A DNA stretch of 64,000 nucleotides. It comes from Fragum whitleyi. Lineage: Eukaryota; Mollusca; Bivalvia; Cardiida; Cardiidae. A program made the translations under genes and the position numbers. The stretch spans positions 30,457,558 through 30,521,557 of the forward strand of contig OX411543.1 of assembly GCA_948146395.1 (NCBI GenBank), in the 5' to 3' direction. Below the pieces are notes generated by a model. The model was not told the origin of the DNA. It saw only the letters and a program-made list of their open reading frames with translations, and searched no databases. The first letter of the stretch is position 1. Each line of letters begins with the position of its first letter. Positions 51,101 to 55,787 of this stretch are shown here, piece by piece.

Positions 51101-52367
51101 GATTTGATTTGAAAAATAACCATTCTGTAGGGTAGAAAATAGTGTGGAAAAAGAAGAAATTGCTTGTCAGAAGCAATTTCTTCTTTTTTCACAATGTTTT
51201 CTCAATTACAAAATCTTAGGGACATAAAAACCAGGGATTGGACAGGAAAGGGTTAAATACTAAAGAACACTTCTGGAAAGCTCAAACAAATCAAAGAATG
51301 ATAAAAATCAAATTCAAATTCCACATTTACTGACCTTTTCTATGTGTTCCACAGTTGAATTTTCAAAAGTTAAGTCATAAAAATTTATCACAATTTCAGT
51401 GTTTATTCTAGGTTTTCTGACTGTGGGGGATTTCAGCAAAGAATGAAGCAATTGAGAAATAACTGGTATTCCAAACTCTTCTGTACATAGTAAAATATCC
51501 GCCACAGATCTAGAAAATATGGGGGATCTTTAAAGAAAGTTAGGCAATCCCCGAATCCCCCTGTCTAGAATAAACACTGCAATTTTTGGCATTATTTTTT
51601 TTAGCAAAACTATGGATCTATATTGATTGCTTAGTGGGAAATAAGTTGTAACTGCCTATAAGCAAATAGGCAGTAAAAACTGCTTCACGCTGAGCCATTG
51701 ATATGACCATTGAGCAAAATTGTATTACCTTTTCCCGCAGTAACTCATTGTAATCATCTGATTTTGCAAGCTGTCTCTCAGATCTAGTTAACTGCTTCCT
51801 CATCGAATTTAATTCCTCTCTACAGCTGATTAGTTTATCCACAAGTTCTTCTTTAGTCAGTAGATAAAGTTCAGCATTGGAAGGATCTCCAGCTTTACAC
51901 TGTGTTTGATGTGTACTTGCCTCACTTGCTATTTTAATTGCAGTCACAAGTTGTTTTGTATCATCTTTATGATTATATTCACTTCTTTTGTGCCTTGAAG
52001 ATTGATTGAGTTGCCTGTCATTAGAAGAATGTTCATTTGTAACCTCCCTAAGACTAGGATCAGCTGCAAGGCCCTTATCCCCACTGTATATCATATTTCT
52101 GCCTGATGTCTGAATGCCATGACTGTCCAACACTTCTTGCTTTATTTCATCTATTTTCAGTCCATTCTCAATTTCCTCTGATTCCAACATACTGTCTGGT
52201 CCAGGTATATTTTCCATGTCTTTTTCAATAATTGTATCAGCAGGATCAGGTATATTATTTTCCAATGTAAAGTTTGCATCTGGTAGATCTTTGTCTACTT
52301 TACTATGAGAATTTGTGTTATATATCATCTCTAGAAGTTCTGCATCTGTTTTACCTGTCTCACTCAT
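14854..52367 (-). CDS. AGGF1: AGGF1 orthologue (angiogenic factor with G-patch and FHA domains 1), 14 coding exons
   Basis: Joined exons give 3087 nt (1028 residues plus stop) with every GT/AG site and phase consistent. Domains: acidic N-terminus; coiled coil about 169-222; OCRE, with repeated YY-rich motifs such as [19 protein letters not shown], about 312-361; lysine-rich then acidic low-complexity region about 390-693; FHA about 700-800 with GR (729-730), SKFH (744-747) and GSQNGT (765-770); helical KKR-rich linker; G-patch about 911-953 ([14 protein letters not shown] then AGLGSG). Human AGGF1 has the same domain order, is about 714 residues long and also has 14 exons; the excess here is mainly in exons 1 and 7. 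The human protein is described as an angiogenic factor and as a spliceosome-associated nuclear protein. OCRE plus G-patch favours an RNA-processing role here (inference). The start at 52367 is chosen over the ATG at 52379 for its purine at -3; an in-frame stop lies upstream at 52443. Confidence 0.95.
15198..15302. repeat. Approximately 105-bp palindrome near the exon 14 acceptor
   Basis: The inner arms 'caagactatagtaagtgtat...' are perfect for 24 bp around a 3-nt centre. Outer arms ('gacaagcacacatcaagggt' against 'aaacccacattatgtgctag') extend the pairing with mismatches. Lies 68-172 nt upstream of the AGGF1 exon 14 acceptor in transcript sense. Confidence 0.85.
15300..16390. repeat. Decayed tandem-array fragments in AGGF1 intron 13
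   Basis: 15667-15750 repeats the left end of the 3958 element ('acaagagtacaatagcactt', 'tattttgacagaaccaaatt'). 15990-16380 has about three units of 'cacaagaatttttacaagaa...' with 'ttcatccaaatc' and 'aggaggagttgt'. 15420-15480 carries a 'gacagacagagaagatgac' end like the 3958 family. No coding content. Confidence 0.5.
16390..17451. repeat. Intronic DNA with a diverged TTAA-MITE relative
   Basis: 16890-17040 resembles MITE family 1 (hairpin 'gagaaattgctagttaagca...', ending 'aaagggttaa') but is too diverged to bound. Near 16560-16610 is a piece of family 2. The remainder is featureless. Confidence 0.4.
17452..17523. repeat. Foldback element, copy 1
   Basis: Arms 'aaaacagttgtaactgccta' + 'ta' pair perfectly across 'aaca' (17464-17511), with imperfect outer arms 'ggctaag' / 'ccaagcc'. 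Same family near 21660, 23152, 27872, 29999, 30828 and 51629. Confidence 0.85.
17590..19748 (+). mobile_element. Tandem-cored element, 'ctccact' hairpin family, host of the nested element
   Basis: Approximately 170-bp units marked by 'accatttttc.gtgac', 'agc.cctatattatca.cctga' and 'aagaaatctga'. It ends in 'gacacacagatgcac', 'gccacgacaatag' and the hairpin 'gctccactt...ccagtggagc' before 'taaaa'. Units before 17664 and after 18918 are the halves of one unit split by the nested element. Confidence 0.6.
17665..18917 (+). mobile_element. Tandem-cored element, approximately 170-bp unit, GAGCAC hairpin end
   Basis: Left end 'acaagaggactaagatggtc' then 'ctagatcgctcacctga'. There are about five units of 165-180 bp ('cccaaatatgacccaagggt', 'gatgctacataccaaatatg', 'gctgtctgcc'). 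A GGACGACGCACGAC run precedes the hairpin with arms 'gctcacct', 'gagcac'. It lies inside another repeat array (17590-19748) whose unit reads through if this element is removed. Sister copy at 37273-38404. Confidence 0.75.
19744..19857. repeat. 91-bp near-perfect palindrome between 14-bp direct repeats
   Basis: 19754-19844 is symmetric about T19799, with 42 of 45 arm positions pairing (inner arm 'atttgctaagctatatcg' perfect; GC-rich 'taccccggg' further out). The 14-mer 'gagctaaaatcatc' flanks it at 19744-19757 and 19844-19857, exactly 100 bp apart. The left copy of the 14-mer begins in the hairpin end of the preceding element. Confidence 0.9.
20538..20779 (+). mobile_element. TTAA MITE, family 2, decayed right end
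   Basis: Starts TTAACCCTTGTCATGCTGAA. The right terminus has drifted ('ccgcatgataagtcttgtta'). Confidence 0.7.
20864..21076 (+). mobile_element. TTAA MITE, family 1 (central hairpin), copy 1
   Basis: TTAACCCTTTGCTGTTTAAT ... ACAGGAAAGGGTTAA. The central hairpin 'aagaagaaattgctt' / 'aagcaatttcttctt' surrounds 'ctgac'. It is 213 bp, about 15 bp shorter than its sisters, through a small deletion after the hairpin. Non-coding. Confidence 0.85.
21660..21727. repeat. Foldback element, copy 2
   Basis: Arms 'caaagctgctataagtgcct' + 'ata' and the reverse complement, with one bulge, around 'aatc'. Confidence 0.8.
21751..22000 (+). mobile_element. TTAA MITE, family 2
   Basis: Complete 250-bp copy: TTAACCCTTGTCATGCTGAA to TTCAGCATGACAAGGGTTAA. 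Its right TTAA abuts a family 3 copy. Confidence 0.85.
21997..22162. mobile_element. TTAA MITE, family 3 (GGTAGTGG ends)
   Basis: Left end here is 'ttaagatgatggaac', right end 'ggtccactaccttaa', with central palindrome 'cctaatgaaaatcattag'. It shares the TTAA at 21997-22000 with the family 2 copy. Better preserved copy at 36041-36205. Confidence 0.7.
22335..22625 (+). mobile_element. tRNA-headed SINE
   Basis: A box 'tagtgcaagtggtagcctg', B box 'gggttcaattccaac', body 'caatgggttgataat', 'gaggctaggaaagga', 'accaggaaaccattg', 'ctccagccgccgtgat', and a 3' tail of AATC repeats. Complete reference copy for the family. Confidence 0.8.
23071..23086. repeat. Poly(A) tract
   Basis: About 16 A residues. 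Confidence 0.7.
23152..23231. repeat. Foldback element, copy 3
   Basis: Arms of 38 bp: 'acactattgtaagtgcctat' is perfect, and outer 'ttcaaggggtca' pairs with 'tgacccctcgaa'; about five mismatches in total. Confidence 0.85.
24318..24565. mobile_element. MITE with GAGCCTGT termini
   Basis: 'gagcctgtgtgtgacatttc' near the left end pairs with 'gaaatgtcaaatgttacagg' + 'ctc' at the right. Inner palindrome 'cagcctgtacagctgcacag'. Second copy 38955-39200; a fragment lies at 23270-23420. Confidence 0.65.
25006..25235 (-). mobile_element. TTAA MITE, family 1, copy 2 (reverse)
   Basis: 230 bp; TTAACCCTTTCCTGTTTTAC to ACAGCAAAGGGTTAA, with the same central hairpin. Confidence 0.85.
25350..25600 (+). 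mobile_element. tRNA-headed SINE, degenerate
   Basis: Weak head 'ggccacagttggtaacgcg', then body 'caattgggttgataatcatg', 'gaggctaggaaagg', 'ctggaatccattgtaag'. Confidence 0.6.
26400..27290 (+). repeat. Dispersed repeat and hairpin-ended fragment
   Basis: 26400-26560 resembles the 8720 repeat. 26760-27010 carries the 'gaccttgacatttgacctat' unit and ends with 'gacggacggatgg' and 'tctactttgtaggtgggt', also seen at 32000-32510. 27225-27285 ends 'catgacaatagctgatggcc', another hairpin-type end. Confidence 0.55.
27400..28710. repeat. Two copies of an AT-rich repeat and an inverted repeat
   Basis: 27405-27600 and 28510-28705 share 'tttgaggttaa', 'aaacaatca' and 'ggagctactactaaag' / 'gtgctattattagagg' followed by 'ggaaatac.gt'. 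28139-28210 is an inverted repeat with arms 'ttgttggtttaattctaaaa' + 'ctc'. Confidence 0.55.
27872..27937. repeat. Foldback element, copy 4
   Basis: 'aaacagttgtaactgcct' against 'aggcagttacaaaggttt' with a few mismatches. Confidence 0.75.
28805..28904 (-). CDS. AGGF1: AGGF1 exon 13, first half of G-patch
   Basis: 100 bp from GTTTCAG| to [32 protein letters not shown] then LGKNNTG is the G-patch core. The next exon lies 13.7 kb away. Confidence 0.95.
29127..29735. mobile_element. GCCCCCG-hairpin repeats, two copies facing each other
   Basis: On the plus strand 'aacaagatgtgtttgtaaaa' (29128) starts one copy with 'gaccttgac' units. On the minus strand the same start (near 29635) leads to a (GACA/GACG)n run and the hairpin 'tgcccccgcat...cgggggca' (29313-29341). 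A related 3' hairpin is at 49693-49726. The frame at 29300-29722 is a read-through of this repeat. Confidence 0.6.
29999..30070. repeat. Foldback element, copy 5 (best preserved)
   Basis: 'atggctcag' and 'ctgagccat' ends; inner arm 'aaacagttgtaactgcctat' + 'a' perfect around a 3-nt loop. Arms about 34 bp with four mismatches. Confidence 0.9.
30468..30598 (-). CDS. AGGF1: AGGF1 exon 12
   Basis: 131 bp from TTCTAG| to [31 protein letters not shown] and EAPASVH match human NPKYKDRAGKRREQVGSE and DAPASVH. Confidence 0.95.
30828..30893. repeat. Foldback element, copy 6 (degenerate)
   Basis: 'gtgtaactgcctatatg' against 'cacagttacatatg'; much decayed. Confidence 0.5.
31139..31221 (-). CDS. AGGF1: AGGF1 exon 11
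   Basis: 83 bp from CTTTCAG| to [32 protein letters not shown] then YGLK matches human LSKEEKELERRKELKKIRVK, YGLQ. Confidence 0.95.
31385..31560 (-). mobile_element. SINE fragment, reverse
   Basis: Body of the 22335 family ('ggggttttatgctgttttca', 'ggttcctggtatttctcac', 'aaactgatt'). Confidence 0.6.
31606..31834 (+). mobile_element. TTAA MITE, family 1, copy 3
   Basis: 229 bp, TTAA at both ends, same hairpin; in AGGF1 intron 10. Confidence 0.9.
31985..32515 (+). mobile_element. Tandem-cored element, GTAGGTGGG hairpin end
   Basis: About three units of approximately 130 bp ('ctgtgaccttgacctttga', 'tgggtcataagca', 'ttagagtccagaaacgaaaa'), a 'ggacagatggatgga' run and the short hairpin 'ccatctacttcgtaggtggg'. 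Confidence 0.6.
32650..32809 (-). CDS. AGGF1: AGGF1 exon 10, end of FHA
   Basis: 160 bp from TATACAG| to [43 protein letters not shown] matches human LEHGDEVKIGETVLSFHIHP, GSDTCDGCEPG. Confidence 0.95.
32990..33300 (+). repeat. Unit-type repeat fragment with GGACA run
   Basis: Phrases like 'tctagaggagaagattttt' and 'ttgacctaaagaacatttta' with a terminal 'gatggatggacaaacagac' resemble the tandem-cored families but form only about one unit and no clear hairpin. Confidence 0.4.
33306..33535 (+). mobile_element. TTAA MITE, family 1, copy 4
   Basis: 230 bp; TTAA ends and hairpin intact; in AGGF1 intron 9. Confidence 0.9.
33708..33857. mobile_element. TTAA MITE, family 3
   Basis: 'ttaaggtagtggaacc' left end, 'cctaatgaaaatcattagg' centre, right end decayed ('ctacaacctta'). 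Confidence 0.7.
33906..34007 (-). CDS. AGGF1: AGGF1 exon 9, second half of FHA
   Basis: 34 codons from TTTGTAG| to [32 protein letters not shown] then [14 protein letters not shown] carries the FHA histidine and asparagine-glycine signatures. Confidence 0.95.
34690..34890 (-). mobile_element. SINE body, reverse
   Basis: GATT repeat tail, then 'gtggctggagcacctaacaa', 'ggtttcctggtatttctctt', 'tcctttcctagcctc', 'tatcaacccattggtgagag'. The tRNA head is missing. Confidence 0.75.
35747..35901 (-). CDS. AGGF1: AGGF1 exon 8, first half of FHA
   Basis: 155 bp from ATTTCAG| to TCCAAG|GTATGA. It encodes [33 protein letters not shown] and VPDMNVSK. The GR pair is the FHA phosphothreonine-binding arginine position. 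Confidence 0.95.
36041..36205. mobile_element. TTAA MITE, family 3, complete copy
   Basis: 165 bp, TTAA at 36041-36044 and 36202-36205, termini GGTAGTGG / CCACTACC, centre 'cttcctaatgattttcatta'. Confidence 0.85.
37273..38404 (+). mobile_element. Tandem-cored element, approximately 170-bp unit, GAGCAC hairpin end (sister of 17665)
   Basis: Same left end ('acaagagggccaagatggtc'), same units ('gatgctacataccaaatatg') and same terminal hairpin as 17665-18917, here lying in AGGF1 intron 7. The internal unit count and small deletions differ, and the GGACGAC run is shorter. Confidence 0.75.
38955..39200. mobile_element. MITE with GAGCCTGT termini, copy 2
   Basis: 'gagcctgtgtgtgacgtttc' left, 'aatgtcacatacaggctc' right, inner 'cagcctgtgcagccacacag'. 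Confidence 0.7.
39286..40976 (+). mobile_element. Tandem-cored element, 145-bp unit, GAGCAC hairpin end (sister of 12703)
   Basis: Left end 'acaagagggccattggccct', about ten units ('ccttgaccccatttttgacc', 'ttctgaccaagtttcaagac', 'gcctctagagtgcacacaag'), a short GGACGCCGGAC run and the hairpin 'gctcacct', 'gagcac' with a TTT loop. The unit length is 145 bp as at 12703, but the sequence is clearly diverged between the two arrays. Confidence 0.75.
41387..41615 (-). mobile_element. TTAA MITE, family 1, copy 5 (reverse)
   Basis: 229 bp; TTAA ends and hairpin intact; in AGGF1 intron 7, 283 bp from exon 7. Confidence 0.9.
41898..42744 (-). CDS. AGGF1: AGGF1 exon 7, charged low-complexity region
   Basis: 847 bp, 282 codons. 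It starts with KR/E-rich helix ([20 protein letters not shown]) and poly-lysine blocks, then acidic stretches ending in [20 protein letters not shown], which matches the human SEPEEGEITDSQTEDSYDE region. Acceptor TTTTCAG|, donor AGAAG|GTATTT. Much longer than the human counterpart; probably disordered. Confidence 0.9.
43006..43137. repeat. Hairpin MITE
   Basis: 'ttgttcaggattaaaacgtt' pairs with 'tttttaaatcctgaacaca'. Inner arms 'gaagcgctttcgaaatgata' and 'tatcatcccaaagcgcttgt' close around 'tttgcaca..tgtgcaca..gcaaa'. Lies in AGGF1 intron 6. Confidence 0.7.
43983..44078 (-). CDS. AGGF1: AGGF1 exon 6, lysine-rich linker
   Basis: 32 codons from TTGATAG| to GAACAG|GTACAT, phase 0 at both ends. 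[20 protein letters not shown] resembles the basic segment after OCRE in human AGGF1 and could act as a nuclear localisation signal. Confidence 0.8.
44590..44830. repeat. Approximately 85-bp tandem repeat, three units
   Basis: Units share 'agatat.agtacatatcactt' and 'aagttaaa.aaccttgg'. Decayed; in AGGF1 intron 5. Confidence 0.6.
45247..45440 (-). repeat. Tandem duplication covering the exon 5 splice donor
   Basis: 'acaagttacctttgttttgt' occurs at 45316 and 45430. The surrounding 110-120 bp ('cagaaccct', 'ttgattga.aact', 'caataaatgt') is repeated, so the intron carries a second copy of the exon 5 end plus GTAACT donor. Confidence 0.85.
45439..45576 (-). CDS. AGGF1: AGGF1 exon 5, second half of OCRE
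   Basis: 46 codons from TTTCCAG| to ACAAAG|GTAACT. It encodes [19 protein letters not shown] and [12 protein letters not shown], matching human ENQLYYDPSTGIYYYCDVE and GRYQFHSRV. The donor region is duplicated about 115 bp downstream. Confidence 0.95.
45630..45875 (-). mobile_element. tRNA-headed SINE, reverse
   Basis: Body ('gatcacctaataatggattc', 'tcctttcctagcctccagct', 'atgattatcaacctattgg') and a head with the B box complement 'gatcgaacatgggacc'. Confidence 0.75.
45972..46043. repeat. Foldback-like palindrome
   Basis: 'actcagtgtatatacatag' against 'tatttacactaagtgcgg' with outer 'ggggttta' / 'tgaaccc'; related to the 15198 palindrome, decayed. Confidence 0.5.
46551..46712 (-). CDS. AGGF1: AGGF1 exon 4, first half of OCRE
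   Basis: 54 codons from CTTCAG| to [32 protein letters not shown] precedes the OCRE start [19 protein letters not shown]. Human counterpart: SLAESLRAAAEAAV then YDENTGLYFDHSTGFYYDS. Decayed copies of the start of this exon lie just upstream in intron 3. Confidence 0.95.
46740..47340 (-). repeat. Decayed tandem copies of the AGGF1 exon 4 start
   Basis: At least five copies of the first 45-80 bp of exon 4, with its acceptor, at about 46756, 46848, 46930, 47022 and 47146, spaced about 92 bp apart at first. Two still encode relatives of [34 protein letters not shown] and [17 protein letters not shown]. Others have stops. None keeps a donor. Confidence 0.8.
47532..47629 (-). CDS. AGGF1: AGGF1 exon 3
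   Basis: 98 bp from ATTTTAG| to AGCAAG|GTAAAT. It encodes [20 protein letters not shown] and a polar tail. Low complexity; placed by phase (1 in, 0 out) and clean splice sites rather than by homology. Confidence 0.75.
47650..48110. repeat. Short-unit minisatellite
   Basis: Irregular 20-25 bp units built from 'tgtcaaatgttgtctgcaa' and 'tgtatgcaatatgtcaa', about 20 copies. The 116-residue plus-strand frame here is an artefact of this repeat. Confidence 0.8.
48333..49150. mobile_element. Non-autonomous Tigger/pogo-like DNA element, TA target
   Basis: Left terminus 'cagtggaatatctatatgtc' and right terminus, read on the minus strand, 'cagtcaaatatctttacgtc' are inverted repeats flanked by TA (48331-48332, 49151-49152). 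CAGT ends and TA duplication are typical of the Tc1/mariner-pogo/Tigger group. 818 bp with no transposase; short frames inside are chance. Lies in AGGF1 intron 2. Confidence 0.8.
49326..49425. mobile_element. TTAA MITE family 3 fragment
   Basis: 'aaggtagtgtgcctataata' to 'cactgttaa', truncated. Confidence 0.5.
49484..49730 (+). mobile_element. ACAAGAT-start repeat with GCCCCT hairpin end
   Basis: Starts 'acaagatatgtttgtggaac', has a 'gacagacagac' run and ends with 'atgcccctatct...gcaagggcat'. Same family as 29127-29735. Confidence 0.65.
49955..50054 (-). CDS. AGGF1: AGGF1 exon 2
   Basis: 100 bp from acceptor TTTGAAG| to donor CAATTG|GTAAAT. It encodes [20 protein letters not shown] and continues through [11 protein letters not shown], which lines up with the end of the human coiled coil (VEELSKIL, then VEVQTEN). 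Ends in phase 1. Confidence 0.85.
50248..50476 (+). mobile_element. TTAA MITE, family 1, copy 6
   Basis: 229 bp, TTAA ends, hairpin intact; in AGGF1 intron 1, opposite in orientation to copy 7, 550 bp away. Confidence 0.9.
51027..51256 (-). mobile_element. TTAA MITE, family 1, copy 7 (reverse)
   Basis: 230 bp, TTAA ends, hairpin intact; in AGGF1 intron 1. Confidence 0.9.
51629..51699. repeat. Foldback element, copy 7
   Basis: 'aagttgtaactgcctata' against 'aaataggcagtaaaaact', outer 'tgagccat'. It lies about 30 nt into AGGF1 intron 1. Confidence 0.7.
51729..52367 (-). CDS. AGGF1: AGGF1 exon 1 (coding part): acidic N-terminus and coiled coil
   Basis: 213 codons starting [12 protein letters not shown]. 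The end is a heptad-like helix ([20 protein letters not shown], then [17 protein letters not shown]). Donor AAAAG|GTAATA, phase 0. An alternative in-frame ATG lies four codons upstream. Confidence 0.85.
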
Positions 52368-52379
52368 CTTTATCTTCAT

Positions 52380-55300
52380 TGGACAAATTCTAGATTTATA
52401 AATAGAAAGATTGTCTGTTTCACCTTCAATGTAAGATATAGATCAGGGTTTTAATATGACACCAAGAAAATGGGGTCCAAAGGACTAAAAAATTGGGACC
52501 TCAGGGGTTCCTTTCTTAAATTTTGGATTTCCCTGCTTTAGATGTAGACTATTTCATTTAGGCTATAATCTTGTATTGTGTAAATTTAGAGCTCTTTACT
52601 GGTTAAAGGTAACAAAAATTGATGGAAGAAGATTAATATTTGGGGCTCAACTTCAGGAAAGAACTGAAGACTGTTTAAAGCAGTCTTCAATTCTTTTCTG
52701 AAGTTGATTCTAAAAGAGTCTATAGGACTAACATCACATAGTTTGAAGAGTCCTTTCTGCTTACATTTGCGTCTCAGAAGCGCAAAACCTGCGTCCCTTA
52801 AAACCCTGTAGATAATATTATTAGTTTCAGTGTAACATCAATTTATCATTTGTTAAGTGAAAAACTAAAGCTATATATTCACAATAGGCAAAGCTACAAG
52901 TGAAGATTTGTTTGTTTGTTTGAATTGGATTTAATGCCACTTTCAACGATCTTTAAGTTATATCATGTTGGCTGGAGCACCTAACAATGGATTCCTGATA
53001 TTTCTTACACGAGTACTACCATTACATCCTTTCCTCCAGATGCTATCCGTCATAGGTCTACAGTTATTATCCTATTGGAGGGAGAAATATATTACACAAA
53101 TGAAGATATACATGATGTAGCTTTGAAGTTCACCAAAATTAAGATTTACCATTCTATGTAAAAAAAAATAATCATTTAATAAATTTCATGTAAGATGGAA
53201 CCGTGATTTGATATCCCTGTCTCCAAGATTTTCATGATAAAACAAGAGCATGTAATATATTCAAAAGAGATTTTAGTTGATCATGTTTCTCAAGATTTAA
53301 CAGACTGCTTGAAAAGAAGCTGCATTTTTTTTAAGTTTTTGCAAGTGATTAGCAAAATATTCAATGATTAGGCATGCTAAATTAGATTAATCAAAGCAAT
53401 TGGGTAATCGCTACAAGCATTTAGACTCACAATGGTTATTCACTACCAAGCAGTGGACTGACAAACATTGCTGACGCCTTACAAGAATGTTTATTAAACA
53501 TAATGTTTGCATGTTTCAACATTTTTCTTTATTTTTTTTTTTTTATTTTTACCCTCTGTCAGAAAGTACCTTCTGATTTTGGCAGGTCTAATTTGTTGAT
53601 ATTTTTGCCATAAATTGATAATAACTTATAAGCGATACTTTCTTTGTCTAAATGTTTTCATTCAAACATATTGTACACCACAGCCATTCAAAGATTGTAA
53701 AAATGTTCTCAAATGTTCAAAATTAACACAACAGAAAACAGAAACATTCAAGAAATGACCTTAAAATCAAGGTTAACTTGGAAATGGGCTTTCTTCTCTT
53801 AGAAAAAAAAGATATTCTAGTACTTTGTAAAAAGGTTAATAAATTGCAGAATAACAAGCTTCAATACATTGATACAATAAAATTTCAATTACCGGAAACA
53901 TAACATTCCAAACTATATTATTAGAACAAATCTGTTGAAATATCGCTTAAAATACAATGATTTTTGGGGAACAAGTTGACTGAGGAAAAATCAATTGGGG
54001 AACTAGTTGACCAAAATCACCATGAGTTGACGGTGGAACGAGTTGACTGATGAACAAGTTGACTGTAAGCCATTATCTGATTATACTAAAAATTTTATAA
54101 CCAAAATTTGCAGTCTTATATCTAAAGCTTGCACAATCAAGGACTAGATTGACCCAAACTTGGCTGAACTAATTTAACCTTGTCAGGCTGAACCCAGAGG
54201 TGCGTTTCTTAGGTTTAGGTTCTTAAGAATCTCATTAAGATTTTTAAGATGTAGCGTTTTTTAGATTAAGATTTTTAAGCGGCTTAATAAGAATCTTAAG
54301 ATATCTTAATGAAGAAACAAAGATGCTTTTGCATTGGCTTAAAACAAGTAGCCTTGACGACATTGAATGTTTTCACTCAAAATATTGAAAATCTTTTCTT
54401 ATGACAATAATCATATTATGTGGGATTTTTAATTTTGCTCTAAAAAACGCAACTCGGGATAATCCTTCTTTGACAGGTATAGTGGAAGCATATTGACCTA
54501 AACCTGGCCCTTGTGATTTAAATAAATTAAATACAGGTCGTTTCTCCTCTGCAAGACACGACTTATCTGCGGAATCCAAACGTAAAGTTGCAGTGCACGT
54601 GTTAGCTTTGTTAACCCGTCATCACGCATGCTGTTCACTGTAACGGCGATATTTGGTCACCCTCATGAACTAGTGAATCAATACATAAATTGAGTTTTTT
54701 ATTTAAAAAATCTTAAGATGCGGATGAGAAAAATAAAAATTTTCAAATTTCTTAAAATGTGTTTTGGATGGGAATGTAATGAAATCGCCTCTCTCAGTCG
54801 CATTTATTAATTGTTTTTGAAATCGAATCGTCTGCAACATGAATATGCACCCCCATAAACTACTAACTCCATGCATACCTGTAATTTGTGCAGTATAACG
54901 GAATGTCCATGCTTGATCGTCACGTGCCGAAGAATCTTCGGAATTTATTCATGTGCCTTATTATTTATTCTGCATAAAGGTCAGGTTCAAATTAATATGC
55001 GCTCACTGTAGTAAAGACAAAGATCAACCTGCACATGCATGTACAATCTGATCCTATTCTATACCTCTTGAACTACCTTTCAAACTAGAAAAAGATAAAA
55101 TACTATAAATAAATACAACACTTAGCTGCAGGTGCTGGATAATGCAAAAAGAAGTAGAAAAGGGGCATAACTCATACAAAAGAGCTTCCAGAGTTGTCCC
55201 CCATGATAGTCTTGATAGCTCTTGTGATGGCGAACACTCATGCCAAGTTTCATAAAGACATCTTGAATAACAACAGAGATATGACTTAAAAAATTTACAT

Positions 55301-55554
55301 TTTTTTTTTCAGTCGTACCTATGGGTCGATTAAATTTGGGGACGAATCTACAGGGATGATTATTTAAAAAAGGATATAAAGTCAAATTGACTTTTAAAAA
55401 CTTTATTTTTTAACTTGTAAAATAAAAGACGATAAAAAACATAATAATTTTAAATTTTACATCTTTGACACATCTTGCTTTGTCGTAGTGAAAACTACAA
55501 AAATCAAGATTAATGCAAAATGGATATCTCCCTAGATCATGTGACTTGGACAAA
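52380..55554. other. Head-to-head intergenic region between AGGF1 and SPG11
   Basis: Contains both 5' flanks; transcription starts cannot be placed. Seen inside: a hairpin at 52649-52709 (arms 'aacttcaggaaagaactgaa' with two mismatches), a reverse SINE body at 52915-53095, an AT-rich stretch, a 'cttaagat'-rich stretch at 54200-54330, and a dispersed repeat at 55125-55300. No additional gene supported. Confidence 0.6.
52915..53095 (-). mobile_element. SINE body, reverse
   Basis: 'ttggctggagcacctaacaa', 'tggattcctgatatttctta', 'taggtctacagttattatcc'; head absent. Confidence 0.7.
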
Positions 55555-55787
55555 ATGGCAGACGAAACAACCGTGAACCAGGAAATCCGCAAAGAACAAA
55601 AAGAACATTTTAGCTTTAATTTACACACATTTGACAATCAATTAGACATAAATAAGATAAAAGATGCAAGTTTGGGTGTACACAGCAATCGCTTTCATGT
55701 GCTTGATATTAATGGCTGCCTTGAAGTGTTTTCACTTGATAAAAAAGATGCTCAAGAAAATAGATCCACAATTGATGGAGTGCATAG
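55555..55787 (+). CDS. SPG11: SPG11 exon 1 (coding)
   Basis: Starts MADETTVNQEIRKEQKEHFS; donor CATAG|GTTTGT, phase 2. An earlier in-frame ATG at 55513 has a poorer context. The intron holds an LTR retrotransposon 40 bp on. Confidence 0.75.

Noticed and set aside
51314..51505. Possible extra AGGF1 exon ending in a good donor ([14 protein letters not shown])
   Set aside because: Exon 1 joins exon 2 directly in phase 0 and aligns continuously with the human coiled coil, and no acceptor in phase exists before this frame.
55513..55554. Upstream in-frame ATG as the SPG11 start
   Set aside because: Weaker context than the ATG at 55555 (A at -3, G at +4); it cannot be fully excluded without a cap site.
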